From Atherinomorus stipes (lineage: Eukaryota; Chordata; Actinopteri; Atheriniformes; Atherinidae): DNA of 64,000 nucleotides. This document shows positions 13,201-22,915 of this stretch, piece after piece (the first letter of the stretch is position 1; the number at the start of each line of letters is the position of its first letter). A model generated the notes under the pieces. The model made no database searches, was not told the DNA's origin, and saw only the letters and a program-made list of their open reading frames with translations. The translations under genes and the position numbers were made by a program. The stretch spans positions 1,052,001 through 1,116,000 of the forward strand of contig JALJCO010012873.1 in assembly GCA_023101725.1 (NCBI GenBank), read 5' to 3'.

Positions 13201-16200
13201 CTGGCCACGAGTGCACAGTCCAGCCAGCATGTGAAGGGTTACAGCTGCAATCGTTTTCTCTGGCTTGGCCTGGGCCCAGAGGCTTAATAAAGGGAATTAA
13301 TGGAGTGCACTATCTGTCAGATTCCTAAACACAGCTGGAGCGGATGTCCATCGCCCCCAAGCAGCCCAGAAACTTACTATCCGACTTGAACAACAGACCC
13401 GTTCACTCCCTCCCCTCACATTACCGCCTGAGTGCTGACTCTGTAAAAGAGCCCCAGCTGATTGTGAAAGCTGTTTATGTACCATCACTAACTGTAATTA
13501 ACAAACGGGGAGAATGGAAGGGAGGAGGAGGAGGTAACGTATAGCAAACTCTTTGGTCATGCATGGGAACAGCTGCTGGAATGGCATAAGGGATACAATA
13601 ATCTATGTAAATGTGTCGAACTAATAATACATGGCATGCTCTCACAAGCACATGGCTGCCCCTGTCCAGAACAATGCCGTACAAAACTTATTCATGCAGG
13701 CATCCTTTTAATCAGTTCAAGATCTTTTTGACATGTTAACAGAACTGAACGTCTGTTTAATGTTCGTCTTTAAAGTCAGGTAACACGAGAAGCCGAATAT
13801 AAAATTCTCAAAGTTTCATCACGATTTCAGTATTCAGAGAGGCTTTTAAGCATATGCTCTGTGGGGGGGCAGGGCAATTATTTTTACTATGTTCATTGAT
13901 AGCTGAGAGTCAGATGTTTTGGCAGTGGCCCAGTTAAACCTCTGCTTAAATGAATGAGATTGAGCCAGCAGGAAAAACAAGCTGGAAACAGAGGGGGGTA
14001 ACAGGGTAAAAGAAACCAGAAACACGGCTCCTAAAAACGGACTTTATCTGCGCCAGCTATGTTTGGCTGGTTTCTTATGAAGAGACCCAGGCGATAGCAG
14101 AGCGCACCGGCAAATGGCAGCTGGTGTCAGAAATCATTCAGCAAGAGTTATCTTTATCCAGCCGACTGTCACGCCGCAGCATTTTGCAGGCAGTCGCTAA
14201 GTGTTCAGGGAGTGGGGTATAGACCCGTACGTATGAGAAAACACACGCTGGCAGGACTCCAAAAACAACACAGCGGGTACAGAATCCATCACAGCACGTT
14301 CCTCAACCTCCTGAGGCCATCCCAGTCGCAAAGTAGGTCAGGGTTTATCCTGGTTCAGGTGCAATTTTCTGGGGTCACCAGAGATCACGGAGAGTGACTT
14401 AACAGACACACAGAGGACGGCTGTTAGAGTCCAGGTGTGACCTCATCAGTACAGCGTTAATAATCTTCTGTCAGCTCAAAGACAAGGCAGACGCTGGGGG
14501 GAAAAAACGGGGATTTGGGATAATGTATGTTTCTAAACGGTCGCACATTTTGTGGCGGACTGGCTTCTTCTGACAACATGGAACTTCAGCAATGGGTAGA
14601 TGTCAGAGTACAGAAAAAAAAAACTTTTGTTCATCACTTTATTGTGTTTCTTTATGGTGGACTTGTTTCTAATATAAGAAAATGGTCAACATTTTGTAAA
14701 TGAAAGGAGTCATTTGCTTGCAAAGACATCCACTCATCATTTACCTGCTTATTCCAATGCAGAGTCACAACAAAACTGCTCAATACTCAAACACTAATGA
14801 ACTTAATGTGCATGTTGTTGGACTGTTGGGGGAAGCCGGAGAACCCAGACAGGGTGAACATGCAGAATCCAAAAGGCCCCCGTTCAACAGTCAAATCAGA
14901 AATTTGACCACCAAACCACGGTGCAGCCCTTTTGCAGAGAGCACTAAATAGAAAAATCAATACCACCCTCATGTGTTTACACAACAGATGACAATATCTT
15001 ACAACAAAGACAGGAGACGACAAACAGCTTTGTTCAGAGTTCTTCTTATAATCTTATAACTGCAGTCAAGGATTTTCTAAAGCTCTGGGGCCTCATTTAT
15101 AAAGCTTGCTTACGCACAAAACTGGGCTAGGAATGTGCGTAAGCAACCTACGCAAAAGTGGGGTTCATAGAAAGAAAACTAGCTTAGGAATAGGGCTGCA
15201 CAATTAATCGTTAAAAGATCGTGATCTCAATTCACACATACATGTGATCTCATTTCTACCCACAACAATTCTGAAGCATTTTTAATCCTGAGCTCATCAC
15301 CAATACGTTTCCATTCTTCCCAGATTTTTTCAAGCGCCCTCAAATGCAGCACTGCTGTTGCCTCCCCACTCCCTAACCAATGGTAAAGAACTTCACCTAT
15401 GCATCTGCCAAAGAAATGCTCCAACAAACTCTTGTGCAAACCTTTTGAATAGTTAGTTTTGTGAAAGTTTATTTGTGCAATAAAAAAATTTTGGGAAAAA
15501 AAAATCGTGTCAGAGAATCGTGATCTTAATTTTAAGCAAAAAAATCGGGATTCACATTTTTCCCAGAATTGTGCAGCCCTACTTAGGAATGTGCGTAACT
15601 TTAAGCAAACTACAGGCCTTGCTTACGCACATTTTGGAGACTGCCCAGTGGAAAATAATTTTGAAAAAATGATCTCATAAAGGTCTAATTTACTTCTAGA
15701 CAAATGTGAGATACACGTGAGAGCTAAATAAGACAATGGCTCATTTCTCCTGTTTCTCAACCTCGTCTCCAGATGAAAAAGTTCCACAAAATCTCAACAA
15801 AGTCTCACTTCCAGTTCCAAAGGAGGTCTTAATAATTTCTCAAATAATTCTCAGGATGTCTGCATTCAGTCTCAAATTAGACAATTTCTCCTGATGAATT
15901 TTAGGAGAAACAAAAGAGACATTCATGAGAACGACTTAAAACCTGAATGAGGGGATGAGATGAGATCTCCTTTTTGTCTCCTGAGATGCTTTGAGAAGTA
16001 AAATTTTCCTCTGGGTGGGGATCGAGCCCCGTGCAGGCTCTCGTATGTCCTGTCACTCTCAAACATTTAATTCCCCCTTCATATCAAATTATTATCATAG
16101 ATTGACTGTAGGATTCAAACTTGAACTGAAACTATAAAAACCTTTCAAGTAAATAAAAAGGTTCGTAAGCAAACTTATATGTTAAATCAACATTTCATCA

Positions 16201-19200
16201 AGTTTTCTCACCATCGTCTTCCTCTACCCACTGATTACCAGGGTGATATATTTACCACATTAATACACAGATTATGACAAGGTGCGCTGCAGTCAGACTG
16301 ACTGATCTAAGCATATTAATTGCGGGGACACACACTTGTGCGTAATGCTGCGCTTGGAAGCATCAGTGCAGCTGGAGGACCTACAGATGGGAAAATTAGA
16401 AGGTAACGCGTTTTCAGGGATCACCAGGATTTCCTGGCCCACTGATGACGACTGGCTAATAAACAGATTTACCTTTGCAGCGCTTTTCTCTACAAACTGG
16501 ATCCAGATAGACCGCCCCACTGAAACCAAGCTCACCCCGACGATGCAGGAGGAGGTTGCTTCACCACACAACACAAAAAGGTGTTCTGCGTTCTGCACAC
16601 AGTCGCACTGACACGGTGTTTCCTCCACAGTTCACAGCACAACTTCTGGAACAGACCTCTGTTCCATCATTCACCGCCACAACAACCTGCTGTCACACAG
16701 CAAACTTTACTTTATCCGTGATTCCACCTGTGACGCCCATATAAAATGTTTTTGTGAGGCTCCAACTAACCAACAATCACCTCCACTTCAGTCTCCGCGA
16801 AATCACGTTTTATTGTCTTTTCGTTTGCCAGGATTAAGCTTTAAATGCCTCAGATCAGCTGGCTCATTTATATGCAGATGAGGTGTTTTGCATTGACCAT
16901 TTATGGAAGAATGTGGGTGTGTAGGGGGCGGAATATGAGCCAAATTCACCTGCGCAAACTTCCAGGAAGAGTGTGATTTATAAAGGGGAATTGCTTGAAC
17001 TTGTGCGTACGCACGTTTTTATAAATCTGAATATTTTTTGGCGTACGCAAACTTTAGGTTTTGGGTTTAAGTAAACTTTTAGTAAGGATCTTACACACAG
17101 TTTTATAAATGAGGCCCCTGGTTATTTGTTACTTGTTAATTCATTTGTAGAGAAATTCTGAACTTTTCTTCCCATACTGAATTTGTCATGACTAAATCTG
17201 CTGGAAGATTATCATGCAAGAATAGCAAACAAGGTAATGTAGATGCACACAGGGAAATTTAAACCCTCATTCTGGTAGTGAAAACAACACATTTGCTGCT
17301 GTCTGACAAACTTAAAGTAACACTGTGTAAAAAAAATCAAAGGTCAGTGGCAGAAAAAAAAACCCTCTGAACCGTAAAACTGCTGTACCAGCTTTGTTTA
17401 ATGTGAGTTAGAGCACTGTTTGGGGTAAGTAATGCCTTAAAAGACATTAAAGTAGTTACTCAAAGTACAGTCATAGCTACACCTGAGACCACTGGATCCA
17501 TTCACAGATGATACCATCTCTATGCCTAGGAGAATTTTGGTCACAAACGGCCACCATATATTCACAACAGTGCCTGGAATATGAAGTCATTTGAAAGAAA
17601 ACATCTTTTCTTTCAAACACCCATCTTTACCACTAGATGTCAGTCATTCTTACACACTAGGTACCTTTAAAGGCACAGTGTGTAAGAATTACACACTGTA
17701 CCTTTAACCCTTTATATTGTGTTTGGATCATTTTTGACCCGTAACACCACATATGTCACTATTATTACTAATTTTACATTACATACATCATTTTACATTA
17801 ATAAAAAGAATCAAACTATTCTTTGGAGGTTGTTATACTATAATAACAATCTAGTAGACTCAGATAATAATCTTGACCGTTGTCATCACCAAAGGAAATA
17901 TAATGAGTGAATTTATACTGTGGTGTGTTATAACATAATAGGTCTATGTGGCCCAAAAAATTAGCTTTTACAACAATATTTAGGTGGACATGAAAACAAA
18001 CTGAATTGAGATATACTGATATAGAATTGACACTGAGATGAAAATCAATAATGGATTATAAGTTTTTTGATTATTTTAGGTAAAGTTAGATTCTGGGTCA
18101 TATTTGACCCACCAACACTGAAGACGTCAGCAGCTTTTAAACACAATACGAGGGTTGAATGAAAAATACATGGTGGTACACCAGAGTTGGGCCTAAAGTA
18201 GCTATGAAGGCTGTTTGGCCTCAGGAACTGCAGGGGGCATACTCAAGCTGCAAGCCTGCAACTGGACTACCATCAGTAAATGGGCAAGATTACATCAGGT
18301 CCCTATGGGATACTTTTCAGCAGCATGTGCAGCTAAAACATGCAAGAGGAACACTACACTCCAACTGGGTTTGTTCATTTATCCTTGATTGAATACAAGG
18401 TACAAAATAATAAATGATGTGCTCATTTTTAAGATAACTACTATAACTGACAATAATCCAATATACGCACTGGAAAAGTACACTTAAACTTCTATTTGGG
18501 AGAAAGCTGTGTGTCAACTCAAGACTGCTGGCTTGTTAGCTTCATCATTAGCCATAATTAAAGCAGCATATGTGGCTCTTGGGCACTGACTTTCACCTTG
18601 AAAAAACGTCACTCACAAGCACAGCTGCTAAACAATCATGCTGTTTTAGCAGAGAGGAAACAGTGAGGAGGACAGCAGCTTTCAGTAGATAAGGCAAGTC
18701 ATGACAGGAGTCCTGTAATGACCCTCTGGACCTGGGACGCACTGCTAGACCCAATTCCAGCTCATTTGTTTGTGCACCAAATATCAGTAACACCTCTGCG
18801 CGCCTGCTTTTTCACACGTCTAAAAATATCAACAAAATAAACATACTATATATATCTTTCCTGGTGTTTAGGTTGTATTTATAGCCATGGTTTTAAAGTA
18901 AATTCCAAGAGTAAGGAAAACAGAGGGAGTATATTAGATTAATGCTGCAGAATGATGGCAGTGTTATCACAAATGGCTGTTTGTGCACCATGAAAAACGA
19001 GCTTTTTCTTCAACAGTCTCAAGGGAGGAGGCCAATGACCTTCGCACCCCCCCCCCCCTCCAATACAGCTGCCGCTACATGGAGGGGCAACCATGGGGGG
19101 CAATGAAGGGAGACGCCGGTCCACGCGAGCACAGGGGGTCTGAGTCTACCTGAGCAGACCACAAGGAAACCCTTCATGAAGCACCCTCCCCTCTTATTTG

Positions 19201-19212
19201 TACTTAGAAAGA

Positions 19213-19249
<37 letters not shown>

Positions 19250-19600
19250 CCATGCACACTCTCCTACATGCACAAAGGATGATTATAGAGTGTTTAAAAC
19301 ATAGAAAATGATCAAATAAGTGCATTTAAAAATGTACATTCATGTAATCTTAACTCTAATACCCTCTTGGTTTTCACTGCAGTTTGTGCAAAGCTGATGA
19401 AAATCTTCCCTCACTGTTTATTCAGCCCCAAATGGCTTTGCTTGTTGGAAAGAGTAGTGCAGACTGATGTTTACTGTAACCGTACTCTATTTCAGATGCA
19501 TGTAGCTTTGCAGCATTAATGCTGTGGCATGACTGTTTTACAGTGTGCAGTTCCACAGATCTACCAAAGTTTATAAGAAATGCAGCAACATTAGCAAATG

Positions 19601-19656
<56 letters not shown>

Positions 19657-19680
19657 TATGTATATGTATATGCAGTATGG

Positions 19681-19723
<43 letters not shown>

Positions 19724-20601
19724 ATTCTTCAGAATTCTGATATATAGAATTTTTCAGAAATTTAAAAAAATTATCTCCCAAAATTGAATTTTTTTTTTTT
19801 TTTTTTTTAATGTTCTGGAAAAAAGTCAGAATTCTGACTTTTTTTTCTAAGAATATGATTTTTTTTCTTCATTGGCTCAAATGATCTTCCGTACATAAAT
19901 AAGTTTCGGGACATCTAAAGTTCTTTTTTTCTTATAGAACAAACATTGAGCTGGAAAAGCATGGGTACATACTGAATATGTATATATGTTCCACAGCTTG
20001 ACCTTGACTTGAGAACGTGTTCTGCTCCTACCTTCTTTGTAAGACTGGTGTGTTTGACAAGCAGCTGGTCACGGTCCATCTGGCCAGGGGACGGCTGTTC
20101 CCTCAGGACCCTGCTCTCCTCCGTCTCACTGACCTCAGAGCTTCCACCTGGGATTAGGAAATGGATCATGCATAGAGAACTGGGAGTTTTAGCACATTAT
20201 GATTGTAGGGTTATTATACAGACTTCTGTCTGGGGAACTACTGTACAGGTGAAGCTCTATCTCCTACCAGTTGGCTGCTCAGCCAGGTTGCGGGTGATGA
20301 TCTGGCGGATGCGGCTGGAGATAAGAACAGGTGTGGCTCCAGATTCTTGTGTATCATCTTGAAATGTCAGACTTCTGTCTCCTGAGCTGCCATCAGAACG
20401 AAGCAGAGATGCCTCCAACTTCTACAATCACATCAGTCACCAAGTATATGACTTAGCAGAGCATAAAAGGTCAAACTCACTGATCTTAAACTGTAATAAA
20501 AGAAGAAACAGCAACATCTCGAATTCTAGTAGAAGTTATAAAATAAAAAATCAACCACACACAAGTTTTGTTTTCTCCAAGAGAAAATTAACTATTACAT
20601 T

Positions 20602-20633
<32 letters not shown>

Positions 20634-21871
20634 CATTTTAAAAGTTGGAAAACAAAAATTTACATGGTAAGCTGAGATCAAAAGTATCACTGATATTTTG
20701 CTGCTTGACAAATCTTAGATCATTTTCCAATATTTAAGCTAAATATATCAGTATTTTACAAGGTAATTATTTGGTTTACAGGAAACTAAGTTAACCAAAA
20801 TATCTTTTAACTGCAGACTGTTCATAACCTAAACTCCACGGAAGTTTGGATGCTGTTCAAAATGTAAATAAAACTGAATACAATGATTTAAAAATATCAT
20901 CAACATGTTTTATTCCCAGTAGAACATAAACAACATATCAGATGATTAAACTAAGAATGTTACCATTTGATGGAAAATATTAACTGATTATGAATCTGAT
21001 GACAGCAACACATCTGTAAAAAGTATTTCCAGGGTGATGTTTACTATTGTGTACCATCTCCTCGTCTTTTAACAACTGTCTGTAAATGTCTGGGAAGTGA
21101 GGAGACCAGCTGCTGGAGTTTTAGGAGAGGAATGTTGTCCCATTCTGGTCTGATGCAGGATTCTAGCTGCACAGATGTGGAAGCTTTGTCCCATGCACAC
21201 AGAGATTCCTTCTGATTTTCTCAATCTTCTGATGATATTCTACTATAGTGGGAATTTTTTTTTTTTTTTTTAATTGTTCCACAATTTTAAAACAGAGCTT
21301 GATTGGTGAATCTCTGTCCATCTTTCCATCTGAGAGACTCTGCCTCCCCTAAATTATCCTTTGAGTCAAATGCTCCTCCAGTTGTTTCTTTTCCAGCCTT
21401 TTTTTTTGCTCGTACCAACTTTTTACAGACGCGTTGCTGCCCTCAGATTCACAATCAGCTCATATTTTTCATCAAATGGTAGAATGTCTCAGGTTCTAAA
21501 ATATGAGTTGGTGAGATTTGCATATAATAGCATTTTACAGTCTTAACTGTTGTGGGAATTCTAGTTGTAGCCTAATTGCAGCAAGGAAAGAGTAAACGAG
21601 TTAATTTGCACAAAAGAAAAAAAAACAGAGAATTAAACTACAACAGGCTAATTTATTTATTTTCGGGATGGATGAATTCGGGTTAGGATGAATTTATTGG
21701 CAGTCTTACTTTGTTGAAACCTGTGTTCACCCGCCAAATCTTCCTCTCGCGTCTAAACCGTTGTAATAATAAAAATGACGCCACATAAAACGGCCATAAA
21801 ATGTTGTTACCAACCTGAATCACAGCCTCCAGTCTGGGTGAGTGTCCACTTTGTTCCGGTTCAGAACTCAT
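1291..21871 (-). CDS. crocc2: Rootletin-family gene, 5' part (nine exons; 3' part beyond left edge)
   Basis: Rootletin proteins polymerise into the coiled-coil ciliary rootlet anchoring basal bodies. Exons in transcript order: 21815-21871, 20268-20421, 20032-20147, 7969-8136, 7792-7875, 5297-5400, 2517-2661, 1983-2089, 1291-1482. All junctions are GT-AG and phases join, giving about 375 residues. The N-terminus has a short head ([19 protein letters not shown]) and a segment with [12 protein letters not shown]. Coiled coil follows, with strong rootletin signatures: [56 protein letters not shown] and ALWRQAASL. The start is the ATG aligning with rootletin N-termini; an in-frame ATG at 22006 would add an unlike 45-residue extension. 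Intron 3 is ~11.9 kb. The family is secure. crocc2 rather than crocc is inferred from the klhl30/espnl neighbourhood and the head sequence. Confidence 0.85.
3160..4279 (+). mobile_element. Degenerate chimeric Tc1-like transposon
   Basis: The left end TACACTATATTGCCAAAAGT and ~950 bp of transposase remnant ([63 protein letters not shown]) belong to one fish Tc1 family. From about 4120 the sequence matches the 3' end of a second Tc1 family (GATGCTATCATGTCAAT ... GTGGCAAATGAGTGTA). Stops and frameshifts break the ORF. TA is present at both ends. The proper transposase C-terminus and matching right inverted repeat are missing. Confidence 0.8.
4500..4695. repeat. hAT-like palindromic repeat, degraded
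   Basis: GGCCCTCGAGGACC and CTGCAGG plus ACTCACCTGGCCCAAATTAA recall the CAGGG...CCCTG fish hAT MITEs. The right side ends AAACCTGAAGAACCCTG. Confidence 0.45.
4700..7150. other. Rootletin introns between 2661 and 7792, non-coding remainder
   Basis: Apart from exon 5297-5400, the repeat at 5980-6850 and the Tc1 element from 7157, I see no coding exon. It is moderately AT-rich. Confidence 0.5.
5980..6850. repeat. Long interspersed repeat with GC-rich, C-run 3' part
   Basis: The first third shares ATCATAGCAAGCAGAATGG and TTTGCTTTGCCAAG with 44555-44765. Purine-rich sequence (6300-6360) follows, then a C-rich part ending in a 24-base C run (6787-6810). It resembles a dispersed fish repeat of unknown class. 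No coding signature is convincing. Confidence 0.6.
7157..7743 (-). mobile_element. Internally deleted Tc1-like element
   Basis: Both ends are of the Tc1 family whose termini read TACAC...GGCCACTTTATTAGGT: left TACACAAACCAGCCACTTCA, right complement TATACACTTCACTGGCCTC. TA flanks both sides. The minus strand at 7150-7400 encodes the transposase C-terminus ([19 protein letters not shown], then [20 protein letters not shown] with one frame change). The catalytic centre is deleted. Confidence 0.8.
8750..9302. mobile_element. Second copy of the TA-flanked MITE
   Basis: Begins with TTGTCCTCAAAATTATTCAT and ends GGTATGAATAAGTTGCAGGA-CAACTG. It shares the central TCCCAGACC, GAGCAGTGGACCA-like and TGTCTCAAAGT blocks with 31019-31555. 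Confidence 0.75.
10654..10985. repeat. (GGAT)n tetranucleotide array
   Basis: Interrupted GGAT/GATG tandem array of ~330 bp, with single-base variants and short TGATGG or AAAAG interruptions. Confidence 0.95.
10999..11065. repeat. Short foldback repeat, copy 1
   Basis: TTAATCCAGGTGTGCCTGAT ... CAGACACACCTGAATTAA is an imperfect palindrome around CTCAGTAACT. A near-identical copy lies at 39549-39607. Confidence 0.6.
11405..11700. repeat. hAT-like MITE remnant (GATATCG-rich)
   Basis: TAGGGAAGCACGATATCGGA and many ATATCG/CGATAT units follow the pattern of fish hAT MITEs. No matching right terminus was found. Confidence 0.45.
15087..17118. mobile_element. ~2-kb DNA transposon with GGGGCCTCATTTATAAA termini, non-autonomous
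   Basis: Left GGGGCCTCATTTATAAAGCT and right TTTTATAAATGAGGCCCC are inverted. Subterminal GCTTACGCAC and GCGTACGCA motifs repeat near both ends. No intact transposase is seen; the open frames at 16293-16628 do not resemble one. The termini recall PIF/Harbinger-like fish elements, but the superfamily is not proven. A hAT MITE is nested inside. Confidence 0.75.
15191..15581. mobile_element. hAT MITE nested in the 2-kb transposon
   Basis: Termini TAGGGCTGCACAATT and AATTGTGCAGCCCTA are perfect 15-bp inverted repeats. An exact 8-bp duplication CTTAGGAA flanks it (15183-15190, 15582-15589). The interior contains GATCGTGATCT-like motifs typical of this family. Confidence 0.9.
17312..17707. mobile_element. 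TTAA-flanked MITE plus an abutting terminal-repeat-only copy
   Basis: The main element spans TTAA at 17312-17315 to TTAA at 17667-17670. It is followed without a gap by a ~41-bp piece (17667-17707) that is just two facing terminal repeats, TTAAAGGCACAGTGTGTAAG and ATTACACACTGTACCTTTAA. The body is shared with 42529-43076 (CACCTGAGACCAC, AATATGAAGTCATTTGAAAG, CATCTTTACCACTAGATGTC). Confidence 0.8.
17708..18130. repeat. Possible MITE with GGGTCA...TTTGACCC ends
   Basis: GGATCATTTTTGACCCGTAA near 17728 and TGGGTCATATTTGACCCACC near 18093 are inverted-like blocks bracketing AT-rich DNA. Confidence 0.35.
19211..19246. repeat. (CA)n microsatellite
   Basis: Pure CA run in the rootletin intron; a 13-base C run lies nearby at about 19048-19060. 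Confidence 0.95.
19603..19720. repeat. (TA)n microsatellite, two blocks
   Basis: Two TA runs separated by ~30 bp; a long T run follows at about 19788-19808. Open frames over it are artefacts. Confidence 0.95.
20829..21576. mobile_element. Non-autonomous DNA transposon in rootletin intron 1
   Basis: Left sub-terminal blocks (AAAATGTAAATAAAACTGAA, CAGCAACACATCTGTAAAAA) return inverted on the right (TTTTTACAGACGCGTTGCTG, AAAATATGAGTTGGTGAGAT), giving long imperfect inverted repeats of ~200 bp. It matches a common fish repeat whose ends read TACAACCCC-ATTCC. No ORF is present. Confidence 0.7.
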
Positions 21872-22142
21872 AGCAGAACCCGTCCCAGAGAGAACCACAA
21901 TATGTTTTGTATGTTTCTGTCCAGTAGCTTCGTTTACTTTGTAATGGCCAGCTTTACATTTGTCAACTTTTCGCCAGAAAGCCGACAAACGTGTGAAAGC
22001 AGACACTTGGCATGTAATCCGGAGAGGTAATAAAAACGAATTTAAATTTACAAAGACTCACTCTGTACTAAAAACAATTCAGTTAAACAAGTTTAAAACC
22101 AAGAAACCTCAAACTATTGTTGAACTATTGTAATCTGCTGAA

Positions 22143-22215
22143 ATTGCCATGGTGACCACGCGCTTCCGGGCCGTCGCCACGGTAACAGAAAGCTAACCGT
22201 GTTCCTCATGGAAAC
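22143..22215 (-). promoter_or_regulatory. Cluster of three RFX X-box motifs upstream of the rootletin gene
   Basis: Three X-box-like sites lie in 73 bp, about 270-345 bp upstream of the rootletin ATG. Site 1 (22143-22156, ATTGCCATGGTGAC) fits the RFX consensus RYYNYYWWRRNRAC at every position. Site 2 (22173-22186, GTCGCCACGGTAAC) has one mismatch, in the central WW. Site 3 (22201-22215, GTTCCTCATGGAAAC) has two half-sites with a 3-base spacer. Sites start 28-30 bp apart, about three helical turns. RFX factors drive ciliary genes through X-boxes in proximal promoters, so the location suits a ciliary-rootlet gene. The transcription start is unknown. Confidence 0.7.
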
Positions 22216-22294
22216 ACGCTAGGAGGCAAACTACTGCTGGATACCAATGAGTTAATAATCAAACACAACAACTGAAGGAAAACTTACTACTACA

Positions 22295-22300
22295 TTTATT
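22295..22300 (-). other. Candidate poly(A) signal for klhl30
   Basis: The minus strand reads AATAAA here, about 620 bp downstream of the klhl30 stop codon and only ~80 bp before the X-box cluster. If it is used, the klhl30 3' end nearly abuts the rootletin promoter. No transcript evidence is available, and AATAAA occurs by chance in AT-rich DNA. Confidence 0.35.
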
Positions 22301-22332
22301 CATAACCACAGCCAGGAGTTCATGTAGAAATA

Positions 22333-22600
22333 ACAAGAAGAAGAAGAAGAAGAAGAAGAAGAAGAAAAAACTTAATTTATAAAGCACTTATGCCATTAAA
22401 AGGCAACACAAAATGCCTGACATAATAAAAACAAATGCATGTAAAAAAAAAGCTATCACATATTTAAACGAAACAGTCACACATGTTCACACACACATAT
22501 ACACCCCCTCCCAATTCTACACATGACTCCCAGCCCCTAATTTTTGTCTCTCAAGTGAACAGACATAAAATCACTAATAAACATCTCGCTTTAAACTGTG

Positions 22601-22632
<32 letters not shown>

Positions 22633-22633
22633 C
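22333..22633. repeat. Microsatellites in the klhl30 3' flank: (AAG)n and (AAT)n
   Basis: An AAG run at 22333-22366 and an AAT run at 22600-22633 lie between the rootletin promoter and the klhl30 stop codon. If the AATAAA at 22295 is the true end, both are inside the klhl30 3' UTR. Confidence 0.9.
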
Positions 22634-22915
22634 AAACTAGTTGTCCTAAAACCCTTTCTACATAAATTTCAATAATAACACAAAAGGAATTCAGATCTCA
22701 AACACACAATGCAAAGTTTAAATAAATACCCACTGAGCAGTCAAGTAGTGGCCTAAAAACATCCGAGAATACCTGAAGATCACGTAACAAACTATTCTCA
22801 GGCACACCGACATCCTGGGATAAACATTCCATCTGTACTGTAACAATATACGTGAGGGGATGCGTCTCTGCGAACTCTGTGAGCCCAGATTTAGTCCCGT
22901 TAGAACAGGATGTCA

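Larger units (their letters stand above)
9310..15086. other. Large rootletin intron, left half
   Basis: Holds the GGAT array, one foldback repeat and a hAT remnant. Otherwise there is unassigned sequence, including a slightly GC-richer stretch at 11900-14500. No convincing exon on either strand. The phases of exons 8136 and 20032 join without needing another exon. Confidence 0.5.
18130..20031. other. Large rootletin intron, right half
   Basis: Unassigned sequence with microsatellites (CA, TA), C- and T-runs. No coding signal. Confidence 0.5.

Noticed and set aside
16293..16628. Overlapping open frames on both strands as a possible transposase
   Set aside because: No DDE or helix-turn-helix motif, no similarity recognised, and they sit in a MITE-like element.
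21872..22006. In-frame N-terminal extension of the rootletin protein from an ATG at 22006
   Set aside because: The 45 extra residues have no rootletin character, and homologous N-termini fit the ATG at 21871.
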